Positions 15,730 through 25,203 of a stretch of 64,000 nt of DNA are shown here, one piece after another. Below the pieces are notes generated by a model. The model saw only the letters and a list, made by a program, of their open reading frames with translations, was not told the DNA's origin and did no database searches. Source of the stretch: Filimonas zeae (lineage in GTDB: Bacteria; Bacteroidota; Bacteroidia; Chitinophagales; Chitinophagaceae); contig NZ_BMIB01000003.1 of NCBI RefSeq assembly GCF_014641615.1, positions 1,240,001 to 1,304,000 of the forward strand, written 5' to 3'. Within the stretch, counting starts at the first letter, position 1. Every line of letters begins with the position of its first letter. Both the position numbers and the translations under genes were made by a program.

Positions 15730-18489
15730 TTACCGGGCTGAAATATGCAATGTTATATTCTGCAAACCGGGTGAAGCCGCCTGCAACTGAATACTTCCTG
15801 TACCACCGGTACTTTGTACAATTACCTGTGCTTTTCCACTAAACAGTTTCCGTTGCCAGGGGTTTGCGGGTATTACCAGTTGAATAATACCGGGGTCGGT
15901 ATTTACCACATCCCAATCGTGTTTTTTAACAATTGCCCTGCCGGTAATTACCACGGTATTGCTGCCCGGTTTAAGCAACTGCCTTTGTATACTGAAGCGA
16001 TTGCCTTTTAGTTGTTGCGGCAACTCTGTGGCAACTACCTGGTTGTTGATGCGGATGGTTTGGGTAACGCCTATGCTTTTGTAAATGAATACCACACTAT
16101 CGCCGGTAAAACTGCCGGGTAAATCAAAACTTCCCTGAAAACGGTAGCTGGTATCCTGCTTATTTTCTGTGCGTGCTTCGGCTTTCAACGGCAGGTTTAT
16201 CTGTTCCTCTATAAACTGCTCTTTTTCCCGAGAGGATGGATTGCCATTGCCCACGCCTATTATTTTACCGGGGCCGGTTATGGTAAACACCACTTCATTA
16301 GCCGCATCAGGCACCGGGTAGCCATTATTATCGGTGGCAGATACTGTTAGTACAGCTATATCTCTCCCATCTGCTTTTAATTGGCTGTTGTGTGCCTCCA
16401 AAGCCAGCCGCGCAGGCTGGCCGGAAGTATGTATGGTTTCTGTAATGGTTTGCTGCCCTTTGTTATACCCTACTGCCTGTAACATGCCTGGCTGGTAGGG
16501 CAGCTGCCATTCCAGATGGCCGTTGCGCTTCATGGTTTTGCGGCCTTTGCTAACACCGTTCAGCAGCAGCTCCACCTCTTCACAATTGCTGTATACCCAT
16601 ACATCTGTGGGTTTGCCCTCCTGCCCCTGACGGTTCCAGTGTGGCAGCAGATGAATAACGGGTGTATCCCGCCACCAGCTTTTGAGGTAATAGTAATTGT
16701 CTTTGGGAAAGCCGCAGATGTCCATCATACCGAAATAAGAATTCACCGAGGGCCAGCCATAAGGCGTAGGCTCTCCGCGATAGTCAAACCCCGTCCATAT
16801 AAACAGCCCTGCCAGATAAGGCCGGTCTGCATAAAAATTCCACCCCTCTTCAATACTGAAAAACGAAGGGCGTGGCTTTTTATCGTAGGCTGCAATATGT
16901 TGCTGCGCGGTGTCGGTAGTATAAATGCCCCGGGTAGAAAAGGTAGACCCCTCTTCTGTGCCCATGGCAGGCTGCTGCGGAAACTGGCGGTGGTGTGCTT
17001 CAATATCTCCGTTGCCCATATAGTTATACCCCATCACCTCCAGCACATTGCTGATGCCGCTGCGGAAGCCACCGCTGATACCGGCTGTTACCGGGCGGGT
17101 ACTATCCATGCTTTTTACATAAGCCTGCATAGTTTGCGCTATGGTGGCCCCTATCTGGTTGTTTTCGATACGCCATTCTTCATTGCCTATTGACCAGCAG
17201 AACACCGAGGGGTGATTTCTATCGCGTATCAGCATGCGCTTCAGCTCGCTCATTGGCTGGCCGGTAGTACCCATCAGCCGGTTTTCATCTATCACCAGTA
17301 TGCCCAGTTTATCGCACAGGTCCAGTAACTCCGGTGCAGGCGGATGGTGCGAGCAACGGTAAGCATTGACGCCCATTTGCTTTAATGCCTTCAGGCGATA
17401 TTCCAGCAAAGCATCCGGTACTGCTACGCCTACGCCTGCATGATCCTGATGGTTATTTGTGCCTTTTAGCTTTACAGCCTTGTTGTTAATAAACAATCCT
17501 TCTCTGGCATCGAAACGGATGGTACGGATACCCACTGCGGTACTCAGCTTATCGGTTTCTTTCCCGTTAGTCTCCACAATGGTTTCCAGTGTATACAAAT
17601 ACGGAGCATCGGGACTCCATAGCCTGGGCTGAGGCACCTGCAGGGTAACCTGTTGTTGAGCCGCCGCCAACGCCCCCACTTTAGCAGCAGCTATTTTTTT
17701 TTGCTGCACCAATGCACCCGCTGCGTTGTATAACCGGGTTTTGAGCGTGTATGTCTGCGGAATAGTATGCTGGTTGCGGATAGCCAGCCCCACCTGCACC
17801 ACTGCCTGCCGTGGCTGTACGGCAGTGGTTACTACCAGTCCGTTCTGTTCCAGATGCAGGGGCGCATATTTCTGCAACCATACATGGCGGTAAATGCCTG
17901 CCCCTTCGTAAAACCACCCTTCCTCCATAGTGGCATCGGCACGTACAGTAATTACGTTTTCGCCGCCATATTCCAGATAATCGGTGATATCGTATTCAAA
18001 GCTCAGATAACCGCTGGGTTCGGTGCCCAGATAATGCCCATTGATGAATACCTGCGCATTGCGGAAAACGCCATCGAACAGAATGGCTATACGGCGGCCT
18101 TTATCAGCAGCCGGAATGGGGAAGGTTTTGCGGTACCAGCCGATGGAGCGCTCCGGAAAAGCGCGGCCTATTTTTTTAAAACCATGGCTAAAGCTACCTG
18201 CAGGGTCTACATCCTGCTCTGCCGCCCAATCGTGTGGCAGTTGTAGCTGGCGCCAGGGCCTGTCGTCAAAAGCCGGGTCTGCCGGTCCATCCCCATACCC
18301 TGCTTTGGCCAGGTAAGAAAAATAGCTGGTGGCAAAACCAAAATCTTTCACGGGGTCGGAAGGGTGCCCAAAAGCAAATTTCCAATCATCATCCAGCAGT
18401 AGTTTTTCTCTTCCGGCAGGCTTTTCCTGACCAAAGGCACAGGAAATAAGGCATATACACAGGAGGGCAACATTGGCAAGGCGATTCAT
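15730..18489 (-). CDS. GH2 beta-galactosidase-type glycoside hydrolase, secreted
   Basis: 919 aa from the ATG at 18489, which begins a signal peptide (MNRLANVALLCICLISCAFG); another ATG lies 12 bp upstream. Order: GH2 sugar-binding jelly roll (about 30-215), Ig-like domain (215-325), TIM barrel (325-620) and C-terminal Ig-like/DUF4982-type domains. In this numbering the acid/base is Glu437 (CWSIGNEEW) and the likely nucleophile is Glu512 (GTEEGSTFSTRG). KGTNNHQDHAG and YRCSHHPPAPELLDLCDKLG are typical barrel motifs. Most likely a beta-galactosidase; other GH2 activities such as beta-glucuronidase cannot be excluded. It sits 128 bp upstream of GH51 on the same strand and is probably co-transcribed with it. 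Confidence 0.92.
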   Translation of the reverse strand: MNRLANVALLCICLISCAFGQEKPAGREKLLLDDDWKFAFGHPSDPVKDFGFATSYFSYLAKAGYGDGPADPAFDDRPWRQLQLPHDWAAEQDVDPAGSFSHGFKKIGRAFPERSIGWYRKTFPIPAADKGRRIAILFDGVFRNAQVFINGHYLGTEPSGYLSFEYDITDYLEYGGENVITVRADATMEEGWFYEGAGIYRHVWLQKYAPLHLEQNGLVVTTAVQPRQAVVQVGLAIRNQHTIPQTYTLKTRLYNAAGALVQQKKIAAAKVGALAAAQQQVTLQVPQPRLWSPDAPYLYTLETIVETNGKETDKLSTAVGIRTIRFDAREGLFINNKAVKLKGTNNHQDHAGVGVAVPDALLEYRLKALKQMGVNAYRCSHHPPAPELLDLCDKLGILVIDENRLMGTTGQPMSELKRMLIRDRNHPSVFCWSIGNEEWRIENNQIGATIAQTMQAYVKSMDSTRPVTAGISGGFRSGISNVLEVMGYNYMGNGDIEAHHRQFPQQPAMGTEEGSTFSTRGIYTTDTAQQHIAAYDKKPRPSFFSIEEGWNFYADRPYLAGLFIWTGFDYRGEPTPYGWPSVNSYFGMMDICGFPKDNYYYLKSWWRDTPVIHLLPHWNRQGQEGKPTDVWVYSNCEEVELLLNGVSKGRKTMKRNGHLEWQLPYQPGMLQAVGYNKGQQTITETIHTSGQPARLALEAHNSQLKADGRDIAVLTVSATDNNGYPVPDAANEVVFTITGPGKIIGVGNGNPSSREKEQFIEEQINLPLKAEARTENKQDTSYRFQGSFDLPGSFTGDSVVFIYKSIGVTQTIRINNQVVATELPQQLKGNRFSIQRQLLKPGSNTVVITGRAIVKKHDWDVVNTDPGIIQLVIPANPWQRKLFSGKAQVIVQSTGGTGSIQLQAASPGLQNITLHISAR

Positions 18490-18947
18490 ATTAACAGGCA
18501 TAGTACCGGTAAATTCCGCTTTTTTCCCGTATTCAAAGGCAGGCGGCTGATATTCTACAACAATCGGCTAAATTTTTATCATTTTTTTCGTTTGCCTTCC
18601 CCCGTTTTTACGTTTCAATGATCTTATTTATATACTCTGTTTCTGGTTAAAAACGGAGCAGTCTGACATAAAGCCTAACCTTGCCCCATTATCAACTATT
18701 TAAAAAACGGGATGGTTGTTAACCTATGTTTACACTATCACTTATTCGTTCCCCTTTTCAACAGTACCATACCCCATTCTTCAACCCTGCATTTCCCCGC
18801 CTTTGCCATAAAACCGGACATGTTTGTAACAAAAACGTACACCTTCCCCTCGCACTTTCACCCTAACCCTTTGTTTATCAGCCCCCTGTTATTTGGTAGC
18901 CGATTTGCCGGTTGTAAGTCAACAGCAAACTCAAAACTGCAACTATA
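18490..18947. other. 458-bp intergenic region between GH2 and the permease gene
   Basis: Divergent promoter region. It includes a plus-strand frame of low-quality composition that I do not consider a gene. GGTAAATTCCG occurs at 18508-18518, close to the GH2 start, but as a single unpaired copy. No clear TTTG-N19-TAnnTTTG promoter was found. Confidence 0.5.
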
Positions 18948-21335
18948 ATGGGAAACTATTTTGCCATTGCCTGGCGCAACCTAAAGCAAAACGCATCCTA
19001 CACCACCATTAATATAGGCGGCTTATCGCTGGGCATAGCCTGTGCATTGCTGATTTATACTGTGGTAAGCCACCAGTTGCAGTTTGACAATTTTCATCCC
19101 GACAGGGACCGCATTTACCGCACTGTAAGCATTTACACTACCGATGTAACCGAATACCAGTCTGGCGTACCCCAGCCTCTGGGCAAAGCCTTTACGCATG
19201 AATTTGATTTTGCAGAAAAAGCAGCAATGGTAAATACGTACCAGGATGCGTTGATTTCCCTGCCTGACCGTGCAGGAATTAAGTTTGAAGAAGCCTCCGG
19301 CGTAGCGTACGCGCAACCCGCCTTTTTTGACATATTCCACTTTCCGCTTTGGAAGGGTGATAAAAATACCGTCATCAGCAGCCCCCATACGGCTGTTATT
19401 ACCCGGCAACTGGCGCAGAAATACTTTGGTACCGAAGATGCCATTGGCAAGGTGATACGTTACGACAACAGAACCAACTTTACCATTACCGGCATACTGG
19501 AGAACATACCTTCTAATACCGACCGCAAGCAGGAGATTTACCTTTCGTATGCAAGCATGCGCGAGAAAAGCGCCTGGCTATCCAGCGATAGCAGCTGGGG
19601 CAGCGTACGCAGCTCCATGAACTTTTTTGTACGCCTGAAACCCGGCATCACCGCTGCGCAGGTAAATAAGGCTTACCCCCTGCTGATAAAAAAATACATG
19701 GATGAAGAAGATGTAAAGACCTGTACGTTTGTGCTGCAGCCCTTATCTGATATTCATTTTAATACTACATATGATGGCTATACCAACCGCAAATACCTTT
19801 GGGCCCTATCGCTGATAGGTATTTTACTAATTGTTACTGCCTGTGTAAACTTTATAAACCTGGCCACCGCCCAGGCCCTGAAACGTGCACGGGAAGTAGG
19901 TGTAAGAAAAGTACTGGGCAGCACCCGCGTACAACTGTTCCGCCAGTTTATGACAGAAACAGCACTTATCTGCTGCTTTGCTGCCCTGCTGGCTTATGGG
20001 CTGGCGCAGCTGAGTATGCCACTGATGAACCGGCTGTTTGGTCTGCGCATGTCCTTAAGCATGCTGCAACACCCATCGTTGCTGTTGTTTATGGTATTGT
20101 TGCTGATTGTGGTTATTTTTTGTTCCGGCTTCTACCCCGCTATTGTACTCACCCGCTTTCAGCCGGTAGCTGCCTTAAAAGGCAAGCTTACTCAGAAACA
20201 TATCGGCGGCTTTCCGCTGCGGCGTGTGCTGGTGATAGCCCAGTTTGGCATCAGCCAGATGTTGATTATAGGCAGTCTGGTAATTATGAGCCAGATGCGC
20301 TACAACACCACTGCCGACATGGGTTTTCACAAAAATGGCATTGTAATGGTGCCGCTGCCCCCTACAGATAAAGACAAGCAGCACACGTTGCGCACCCGCA
20401 TACAGCAACTGAGCGGCGTAAAAAACATCAGCCTTTGCGTACAGGCGCCTGCCTCCTCCTCTAACAACTATACCGGCCTACGCCTGAATGGCGAAGCCAA
20501 AAACCGCAACTGGAGTGTTAACATGAAAGAGGTAGACCAGCAATACGCTACTGTATTTGGTTTGCATTTTATAGCTGGCGGCAACTTCCTTAGCAACGAT
20601 ACCCTCTCCGGCATTATTCTGAACGAAAATGCGGTAAAAAAACTGGGCTTTACCAACGCCCGCGAAGCCATAGGCCAGGTAGCCATACTAAACGGTGACG
20701 TGTATACAGCACCCATTACCGGCGTAGTGAAAGACTTCAACAACCACTCCCTCCGCAGCACTATGGAACCGGTAGCGTTGGTGCTAAGCCCGAAATATTA
20801 CCGCAACTGCGCCATCAATCTTAACATGGCCTCTGCACACAATACCCTCGCGGCCATAGACAAAATATGGTCGGAAACTTTTCCCAACCACCTGTATAAA
20901 TATGAGTTTTTAGATGACCGCCTTGCAAAGTTTTACGAGCTGGATACCATTATGCTGCGGTTTGTACAGATATTCTCTTTAATAGCCATTTTCATAGGCT
21001 GCCTGGGGTTATATGGCCTGATTGCTTTTATGGCCGCGCAGAAGAACAAAGAGATTGGCGTAAGAAAAGTGCTGGGCGCGCACCTGGCAGATATACTCTG
21101 GATGTTTGGGCGTGAGCTGGCGGTGCTGCTGTGTATTGCGTTTGTAATAGCAGTGCCTGTGGCGTGGTGGGTGATGAACAGATATCTGCAGGAGTTTAGT
21201 TACCGGATATCTATAGGGCCGGGGATATTTGTAACGGCGATGTTGTGTAGTGTGGGGATAGCGGTGTTTACGGCGGGGTACCGGTCGTTTAAGGCAGCGA
21301 TTTTATCGCCTTTGAAGAGTTTGCGGGCGGAGTAG
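18948..21335 (+). CDS. MacB/FtsX-type ABC transporter permease
   Basis: 795 aa with the Bacteroidota pattern of this family. It has an N-terminal membrane helix (NYFAIAWRNLKQNASYTTINIGGLSLGIACALLIY, about residues 1-45), a periplasmic MacB_PCD domain (about 50-270), three helices with the FtsX signature ATAQALKRAREVGVRKVLGSTR (about 300-430), a second periplasmic domain (about 450-660), and a second FtsX half with KNKEIGVRKVLGAH and helices to the C-terminus. Such duplicated permeases pair with a separate ATPase and often mediate antimicrobial or signal-peptide export. No ATPase gene is adjacent here, so the partner is encoded elsewhere. Confidence 0.92.
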   Translation: MGNYFAIAWRNLKQNASYTTINIGGLSLGIACALLIYTVVSHQLQFDNFHPDRDRIYRTVSIYTTDVTEYQSGVPQPLGKAFTHEFDFAEKAAMVNTYQDALISLPDRAGIKFEEASGVAYAQPAFFDIFHFPLWKGDKNTVISSPHTAVITRQLAQKYFGTEDAIGKVIRYDNRTNFTITGILENIPSNTDRKQEIYLSYASMREKSAWLSSDSSWGSVRSSMNFFVRLKPGITAAQVNKAYPLLIKKYMDEEDVKTCTFVLQPLSDIHFNTTYDGYTNRKYLWALSLIGILLIVTACVNFINLATAQALKRAREVGVRKVLGSTRVQLFRQFMTETALICCFAALLAYGLAQLSMPLMNRLFGLRMSLSMLQHPSLLLFMVLLLIVVIFCSGFYPAIVLTRFQPVAALKGKLTQKHIGGFPLRRVLVIAQFGISQMLIIGSLVIMSQMRYNTTADMGFHKNGIVMVPLPPTDKDKQHTLRTRIQQLSGVKNISLCVQAPASSSNNYTGLRLNGEAKNRNWSVNMKEVDQQYATVFGLHFIAGGNFLSNDTLSGIILNENAVKKLGFTNAREAIGQVAILNGDVYTAPITGVVKDFNNHSLRSTMEPVALVLSPKYYRNCAINLNMASAHNTLAAIDKIWSETFPNHLYKYEFLDDRLAKFYELDTIMLRFVQIFSLIAIFIGCLGLYGLIAFMAAQKNKEIGVRKVLGAHLADILWMFGRELAVLLCIAFVIAVPVAWWVMNRYLQEFSYRISIGPGIFVTAMLCSVGIAVFTAGYRSFKAAILSPLKSLRAE

Positions 21336-21996
21336 TGAATGTAACCGGCATCATGGTTAGTTTAAATGCCAATAAATATAAAACTGGTAACACCTTCGTT
21401 GTGCCGTAACAGAACCGGAGAATATTAAAAAGCCCTCAGTGTTCCGGAGACAGAAATAGGAATACTTTCAGCTGCCTGAACAGTTTTCAAATTACTAATC
21501 CGGTTACTGTGCATGGTATTTCCGTTACTGTACACGGCATTCTGGTTACTATAGGCGTCAATTCCGTTACTGCACATGGAATTTTCGTTAACCAAAATTC
21601 CAATTTGGTTAACACACATACCAATTACAGTAACCAACATGAGAATTTTGTTAACCAAATTCCCGTTCCCGTCAACCAACAAATGGTTTAAGTAAACCAA
21701 ATTATCATTCACATTAACGGATATGAAAAGTTTGTTAACCAAATTTCCGTTTCGGTTAACAAATACGACGTTCGCAGTAACCAGATTATCATGTACAGTA
21801 ACCGAAAAGAGAATTTCGTTAACCAAATTTCCATTCCGGTTAACAAGCATCAGGTTTACAGTAACCAAACTATCAGTTACGTTAGCAGAAAAAACGTTAG
21901 AGCAACAGAAATACCGTCAAAGGAGATAATATTCAGCGCAAAACAACTTACTACACCGCTCCATAAATCAGGTATACTTATTGAAGCCCGGTAAGT
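21336..21996. other. 661-bp region between two plus-strand transport genes, mostly a 21-bp repeat array
   Basis: Contains the array at 21503-21901 and little else. There is a long open frame on the minus strand across the array (21425-21868, TTG start, 147 codons) and two plus-strand frames in the same phase split by one TAA at 21689. None has an ATG start with a ribosome site. Coding status is undecided. Confidence 0.6.
21503..21901. repeat. Degenerate tandem array, 21-bp period, 19 units, with an 84-bp higher-order period
   Basis: From 21503, every 21 bp begins with a form of GTTAAC: GTTACT in units 1-4, exact GTTAAC in units 5, 6, 8, 12, 13, 16 and 17, AGTAAC in units 7, 14, 15 and 18, and single variants in the others. 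There are no indels over 19 units. Units 12-15 align with units 16-19 (for example GTTAACCAAATTTCCGTTT against GTTAACCAAATTTCCATTC), and units 8-11 follow the same order, so there is a 4-unit (84-bp) superperiod. Read on the minus strand this gives a 28-residue repeat opening VNRNGNLVN or VDGNGNLVN, three times. GTTAAC is a palindrome, so both strands encode Val-Asn in the same phase. 21 bp is also two turns of B-DNA. Confidence 0.9.
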
Positions 21997-23079
21997 ATGC
22001 AATCTATAAAAATACTCAAAGCCGCTGCTGTACTTGCCATTCCTGTGCTGCTGATTGCCATTCTGGTGGCAGGTAAGCCCTTTTTTGTTCCCATTTGTTT
22101 TGCCGGGCTATTGGCTATGTTGTTGCTGCCTGTTGCCAGGTGGTTGCAGCGGAACGGCTGGCCGCCGGTTGTAAGCATTTTGTGTTCTATGCTGTTGCTG
22201 GCTTTGGCGCTGGCGGGTATCGTGCTGTTTATCAGCTGGCAGGTATCGGATATTGCGGAAAATGCCGGTAAGCTGGAGCAGGAAATAGCGCGGCGTTATC
22301 AGGAGTTGCGTACGTATATAGCTACTGAATATGGCATTTCACCTGAAAAGCAGCAGCAGATGCTGAAGGAGCAGCAGTCTGGCTCTTCGGGTAAAGCTGC
22401 CAGTATAATAACCGGGATAATAAGCGGGTTGGGCTCTTTTCTCACTAACCTGTTGCTGGTGTTTGTATATATTTTTCTTTTTATGCACTTCAGGGGGCGG
22501 ATAAAAGGATTTATTATACGCCTGGTGCCCCAAAGCTCGCAGGCAGCCGCAATAGTAACTATACAGGAAGTACAGCAGGTAATTCAGAAATACCTGGGCG
22601 GGCTGGCGCTGATGATTGCAATGCTGTGGGTAATGTATGGCATTGGCTTTTCCATTGCCGGAGTAAAAAATGCCCTGTTTTTTGCCATACTTTGTGGCCT
22701 GTTGGAAATAGTACCTTTTGTGGGTAACCTTACAGGCACGGCAGTAACCCTGTTGATGGCGCTGGTGCAGGGCGGTGGTACTAATCTGATTATTGGTATA
22801 CTGGTAACGTATGCACTGGTGCAATTTATACAATCGTACCTGCTGGAACCACTGGTGGTGGGTGCAGAAGTGAATATTAACCCTATGGCCACCATTGTGG
22901 GGCTGGTGGCGGGTGAGTTTATATGGGGTATACCCGGAATGATACTGGCGATACCCCTGATGGGAATGCTTAAAATTATCTGCGATCATGTACCTGCCCT
23001 ACAACCGTATGCTTACCTTATGGGGCAGGAAAAGAAACAAGATGATAAAAAGAAAAGGCAGCAGCCGGCAGATGCCTGA
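21997..23079 (+). CDS. AI-2E family (PerM-like) membrane transporter
   Basis: 360 aa. Two N-terminal helices (about 8-28 and 30-50) are followed by a third (60-85), a soluble stretch with QEIARRYQELRTYIATEYGIS, and about five C-terminal helices with the family pattern FAILCGLLEIVPFVGNLTG and EPLVVGAEVNINPMATIVGLVAGEFIWGIPGMILAIPL. The C-terminus is lysine-rich and cytosolic. The family name comes from the autoinducer-2 exporter TqsA; many members are probably ion or small-solute transporters, so the substrate is unknown. It starts 95 bp after the 21-bp array and ends at a strong shared terminator. Confidence 0.93.
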   Translation: MQSIKILKAAAVLAIPVLLIAILVAGKPFFVPICFAGLLAMLLLPVARWLQRNGWPPVVSILCSMLLLALALAGIVLFISWQVSDIAENAGKLEQEIARRYQELRTYIATEYGISPEKQQQMLKEQQSGSSGKAASIITGIISGLGSFLTNLLLVFVYIFLFMHFRGRIKGFIIRLVPQSSQAAAIVTIQEVQQVIQKYLGGLALMIAMLWVMYGIGFSIAGVKNALFFAILCGLLEIVPFVGNLTGTAVTLLMALVQGGGTNLIIGILVTYALVQFIQSYLLEPLVVGAEVNINPMATIVGLVAGEFIWGIPGMILAIPLMGMLKIICDHVPALQPYAYLMGQEKKQDDKKKRQQPADA

Positions 23080-23124
23080 TGCTATTGCAGAGTTGCTGCA
23101 GGCTATAATATGGTATAAAAACAA

Positions 23125-23160
23125 ACATGCCCCGCGTGCTAAAACAGCAGCGGGGCATGT
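23125..23160. terminator. Bidirectional terminator between AI-2E and SusD genes
   Basis: ACATGCCCCGC (23125-23135) and GCGGGGCATGT (23150-23160) form an 11-bp perfect stem with a 14-nt loop. On the minus strand it is followed by TTTGTTTTT. It serves the convergent AI-2E and SusCD transcripts. Confidence 0.88.
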
Positions 23161-23182
23161 CTATTAAAAGCTATATCAGCTA

Positions 23183-25192
23183 TTAGTTGGTTTTATCTTC
23201 ATCTGCCACTGCATCTTCCCACTTATCCCACATAGCTGTAGCAGCATTGTATCCGGGATAACCATAGTTTTGAAACAGCACGCCTCTGTTGTTGGCTGTA
23301 ATAACATCGTTAGGAATAGGCCACAGCAGGTTACGCTTATCTATTTTATAGTTTAACAACCTGTTGTTAGAGTTTACGCCACCTATGTTATACAACCCGC
23401 CACGCAACACAACACGTTTGTACCAGTAGCTACCACCAGCCAGGTCAGTTCCGGAAGCTTTGTCGTACGTATCTACGCTGTATACATTACCCCATTCGTC
23501 AGGCTTGCCGCTTAACGCCAGGCAATGAGAAACACGGCACAGCTCGGTACGGCGCCACTCTTCCAGGTAAAGCTCGCGGGCACGCTCATCCATAATATCG
23601 CCAATGGTAACATTGGAAGTATATAGCTGGCCACACTTTGCTCTTTTTCTTATTTCATTTACATCATCTTTTGCGGTAGCATCACCCAGATAAAACTTAG
23701 CTTCTGCGCGCAGCAGATACGCTTCTGCCAAACGATACAGGTACCAATCGGCAACACTGCCGGTAGAAGCACCCTGATACGCGTTGGTACCCAAAGCAGC
23801 TTCTGCTACCACATCTGTTATAAACAGTTTATAATGTGGCCAGTTGAACCAGCTACGGATGGTATCAGCACATAAAAGTGCGTTTGTTGTTGGGTGTCTT
23901 AATACCAGGTTCTGACCACGGTAAGAAGTAGTATTGGTAATATAACGCAGCGATGTCATATTCACCCAGTTGCCTGAAGCTCCGTTATGGCGCAGATCTA
24001 TGCTATCTTCCACACCGTTTACATTCCACAGTGCATGCTCTGCAAAAGGCGTAGGACGGATGGTTCCGATACCGCGGCCCAGTGCCCGGCCAAAATCCAG
24101 ATCAGCCCGGTAATTGCTGCTGTTGCGTGCATACAGGTCTAATCCATTAATACCATCCGGCGCTTTCAGGTTGCCGGAATTGTATAAAGGCCCAAAAATA
24201 CGCATGGTAGCAAAGGCAATGTTTGATTGGGCACCACGGTTAGGCATACCCATAATTACCTCTGTATTGGCTGGTATCAGCTTGTTTTCGCAACGGTGTA
24301 AATCCCAGATTACGTTACGGGTAACATTCCAGGTTCTGGCTTCGCCGCCTGGATAGAAGGTGCCAAAAGTATTTTGCATTAAGGAATAGCCAGACTGGTT
24401 GATAATGATATCCAGCTGGTCTTTGGCTTTTTGCCACTGACCGGTAGCGAGATAACATTTGGCCAGCAGCATGCGGCAGGCTCCTTTATTTACAGAACCT
24501 ACCTGAGTCATGTTTTTCTGCTCAGGCACCCACTCTACCGCCAACTCCATGTCTTTGGTAATCATTTCCAGAATGGCAGCCTTTTTAGTGCTTTTGTAAT
24601 TCAACTTGGGCACCTCAATAATTTTGGTAATCAGCGGCACGTTACCGTACTGAAAAACCAACGCCAGGTAACGGTAGGCACGGTGAAAGTAAGCACTGCC
24701 TTTATACAGATTTTTGGTAGTCTCATTTAAACCCGCTACTCTATCGGCATAGGTAAGAATGGTATTGGCATACTTAATACCGTTATATGTTTCATCCCAG
24801 TAATGATTAATGTAGTTACCATCATTTCCTCCCGGACCTCCTGCACCACCTGTAGGTGTTAATCCATCTGCAAAGTTGAAATTTACGTTGTTACCATCCA
24901 CATCACTTTTACCATAAACAGCTACATCAGACATCATGTATTCTGTACCTATTACCACAGAGTTGGTATTAGAAGAAGTATTGGTCCAGTACGAACGCAG
25001 ATGGCGGTCGCAGATAGCCAAAGCTGCTCTTAAACCTGGCTCAGTGGTAAAAGTGGTGGTAGGCTCGAAAAAAGACAACGGATCGGGCTCCAGAAAGCTT
25101 TTTTTACACCCTCCTAACAGTAACCCGCCCAAAACGGCTGATACAGCTACTACCGATAACGACCTTATGCTGCTATATTTAGATAAATTCAT
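23183..25192 (-). CDS. SusD/RagB-family glycan-binding lipoprotein
   Basis: 669 aa with a lipoprotein signal (LGGLLLGGC, Cys29) followed by KKSFLEPDP, the standard SusD mature start. The TPR-like helical scaffold (YKGSAYFHRAYRYLALVFQYGNVPLI about residue 160; GACRMLLAKCYLATGQWQKAKDQL about 230) and the C-terminal RagB/SusD part (LYLEEWRRTELCRVSH; LLWPIPNDVITAN) are clear. It sits on the cell surface as the lid over its SusC partner and captures oligosaccharides. It is 11 bp downstream of SusC and co-transcribed with it. Confidence 0.95.
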   Translation of the reverse strand: MNLSKYSSIRSLSVVAVSAVLGGLLLGGCKKSFLEPDPLSFFEPTTTFTTEPGLRAALAICDRHLRSYWTNTSSNTNSVVIGTEYMMSDVAVYGKSDVDGNNVNFNFADGLTPTGGAGGPGGNDGNYINHYWDETYNGIKYANTILTYADRVAGLNETTKNLYKGSAYFHRAYRYLALVFQYGNVPLITKIIEVPKLNYKSTKKAAILEMITKDMELAVEWVPEQKNMTQVGSVNKGACRMLLAKCYLATGQWQKAKDQLDIIINQSGYSLMQNTFGTFYPGGEARTWNVTRNVIWDLHRCENKLIPANTEVIMGMPNRGAQSNIAFATMRIFGPLYNSGNLKAPDGINGLDLYARNSSNYRADLDFGRALGRGIGTIRPTPFAEHALWNVNGVEDSIDLRHNGASGNWVNMTSLRYITNTTSYRGQNLVLRHPTTNALLCADTIRSWFNWPHYKLFITDVVAEAALGTNAYQGASTGSVADWYLYRLAEAYLLRAEAKFYLGDATAKDDVNEIRKRAKCGQLYTSNVTIGDIMDERARELYLEEWRRTELCRVSHCLALSGKPDEWGNVYSVDTYDKASGTDLAGGSYWYKRVVLRGGLYNIGGVNSNNRLLNYKIDKRNLLWPIPNDVITANNRGVLFQNYGYPGYNAATAMWDKWEDAVADEDKTN

Positions 25193-25203
25193 TGCCCTTG
25201 ATT

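Noticed and set aside
16516..17193. 225-aa plus-strand frame inside the GH2 gene
   Set aside because: Antisense shadow of a well-supported coding region.
18506..18519. GGTAAATTCCG near the GH2 start as another HTCS operator
   Set aside because: Single copy, lacks the four-G start, and lies at the start codon rather than upstream of a promoter.
18712..18948. 78-aa plus-strand frame upstream of the permease
   Set aside because: Composition is unlike a protein and it overlaps the permease start; probably chance.
21503..21901. CRISPR-like periodic repeat array
   Set aside because: The units are contiguous 21-mers with no spacers of fixed length between conserved repeats, and no cas genes are near.
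21791..21994. 67-aa plus-strand frame leading into the AI-2E gene
   Set aside because: Only the repeat frame plus random tail, no ribosome site; kept as part of the array.
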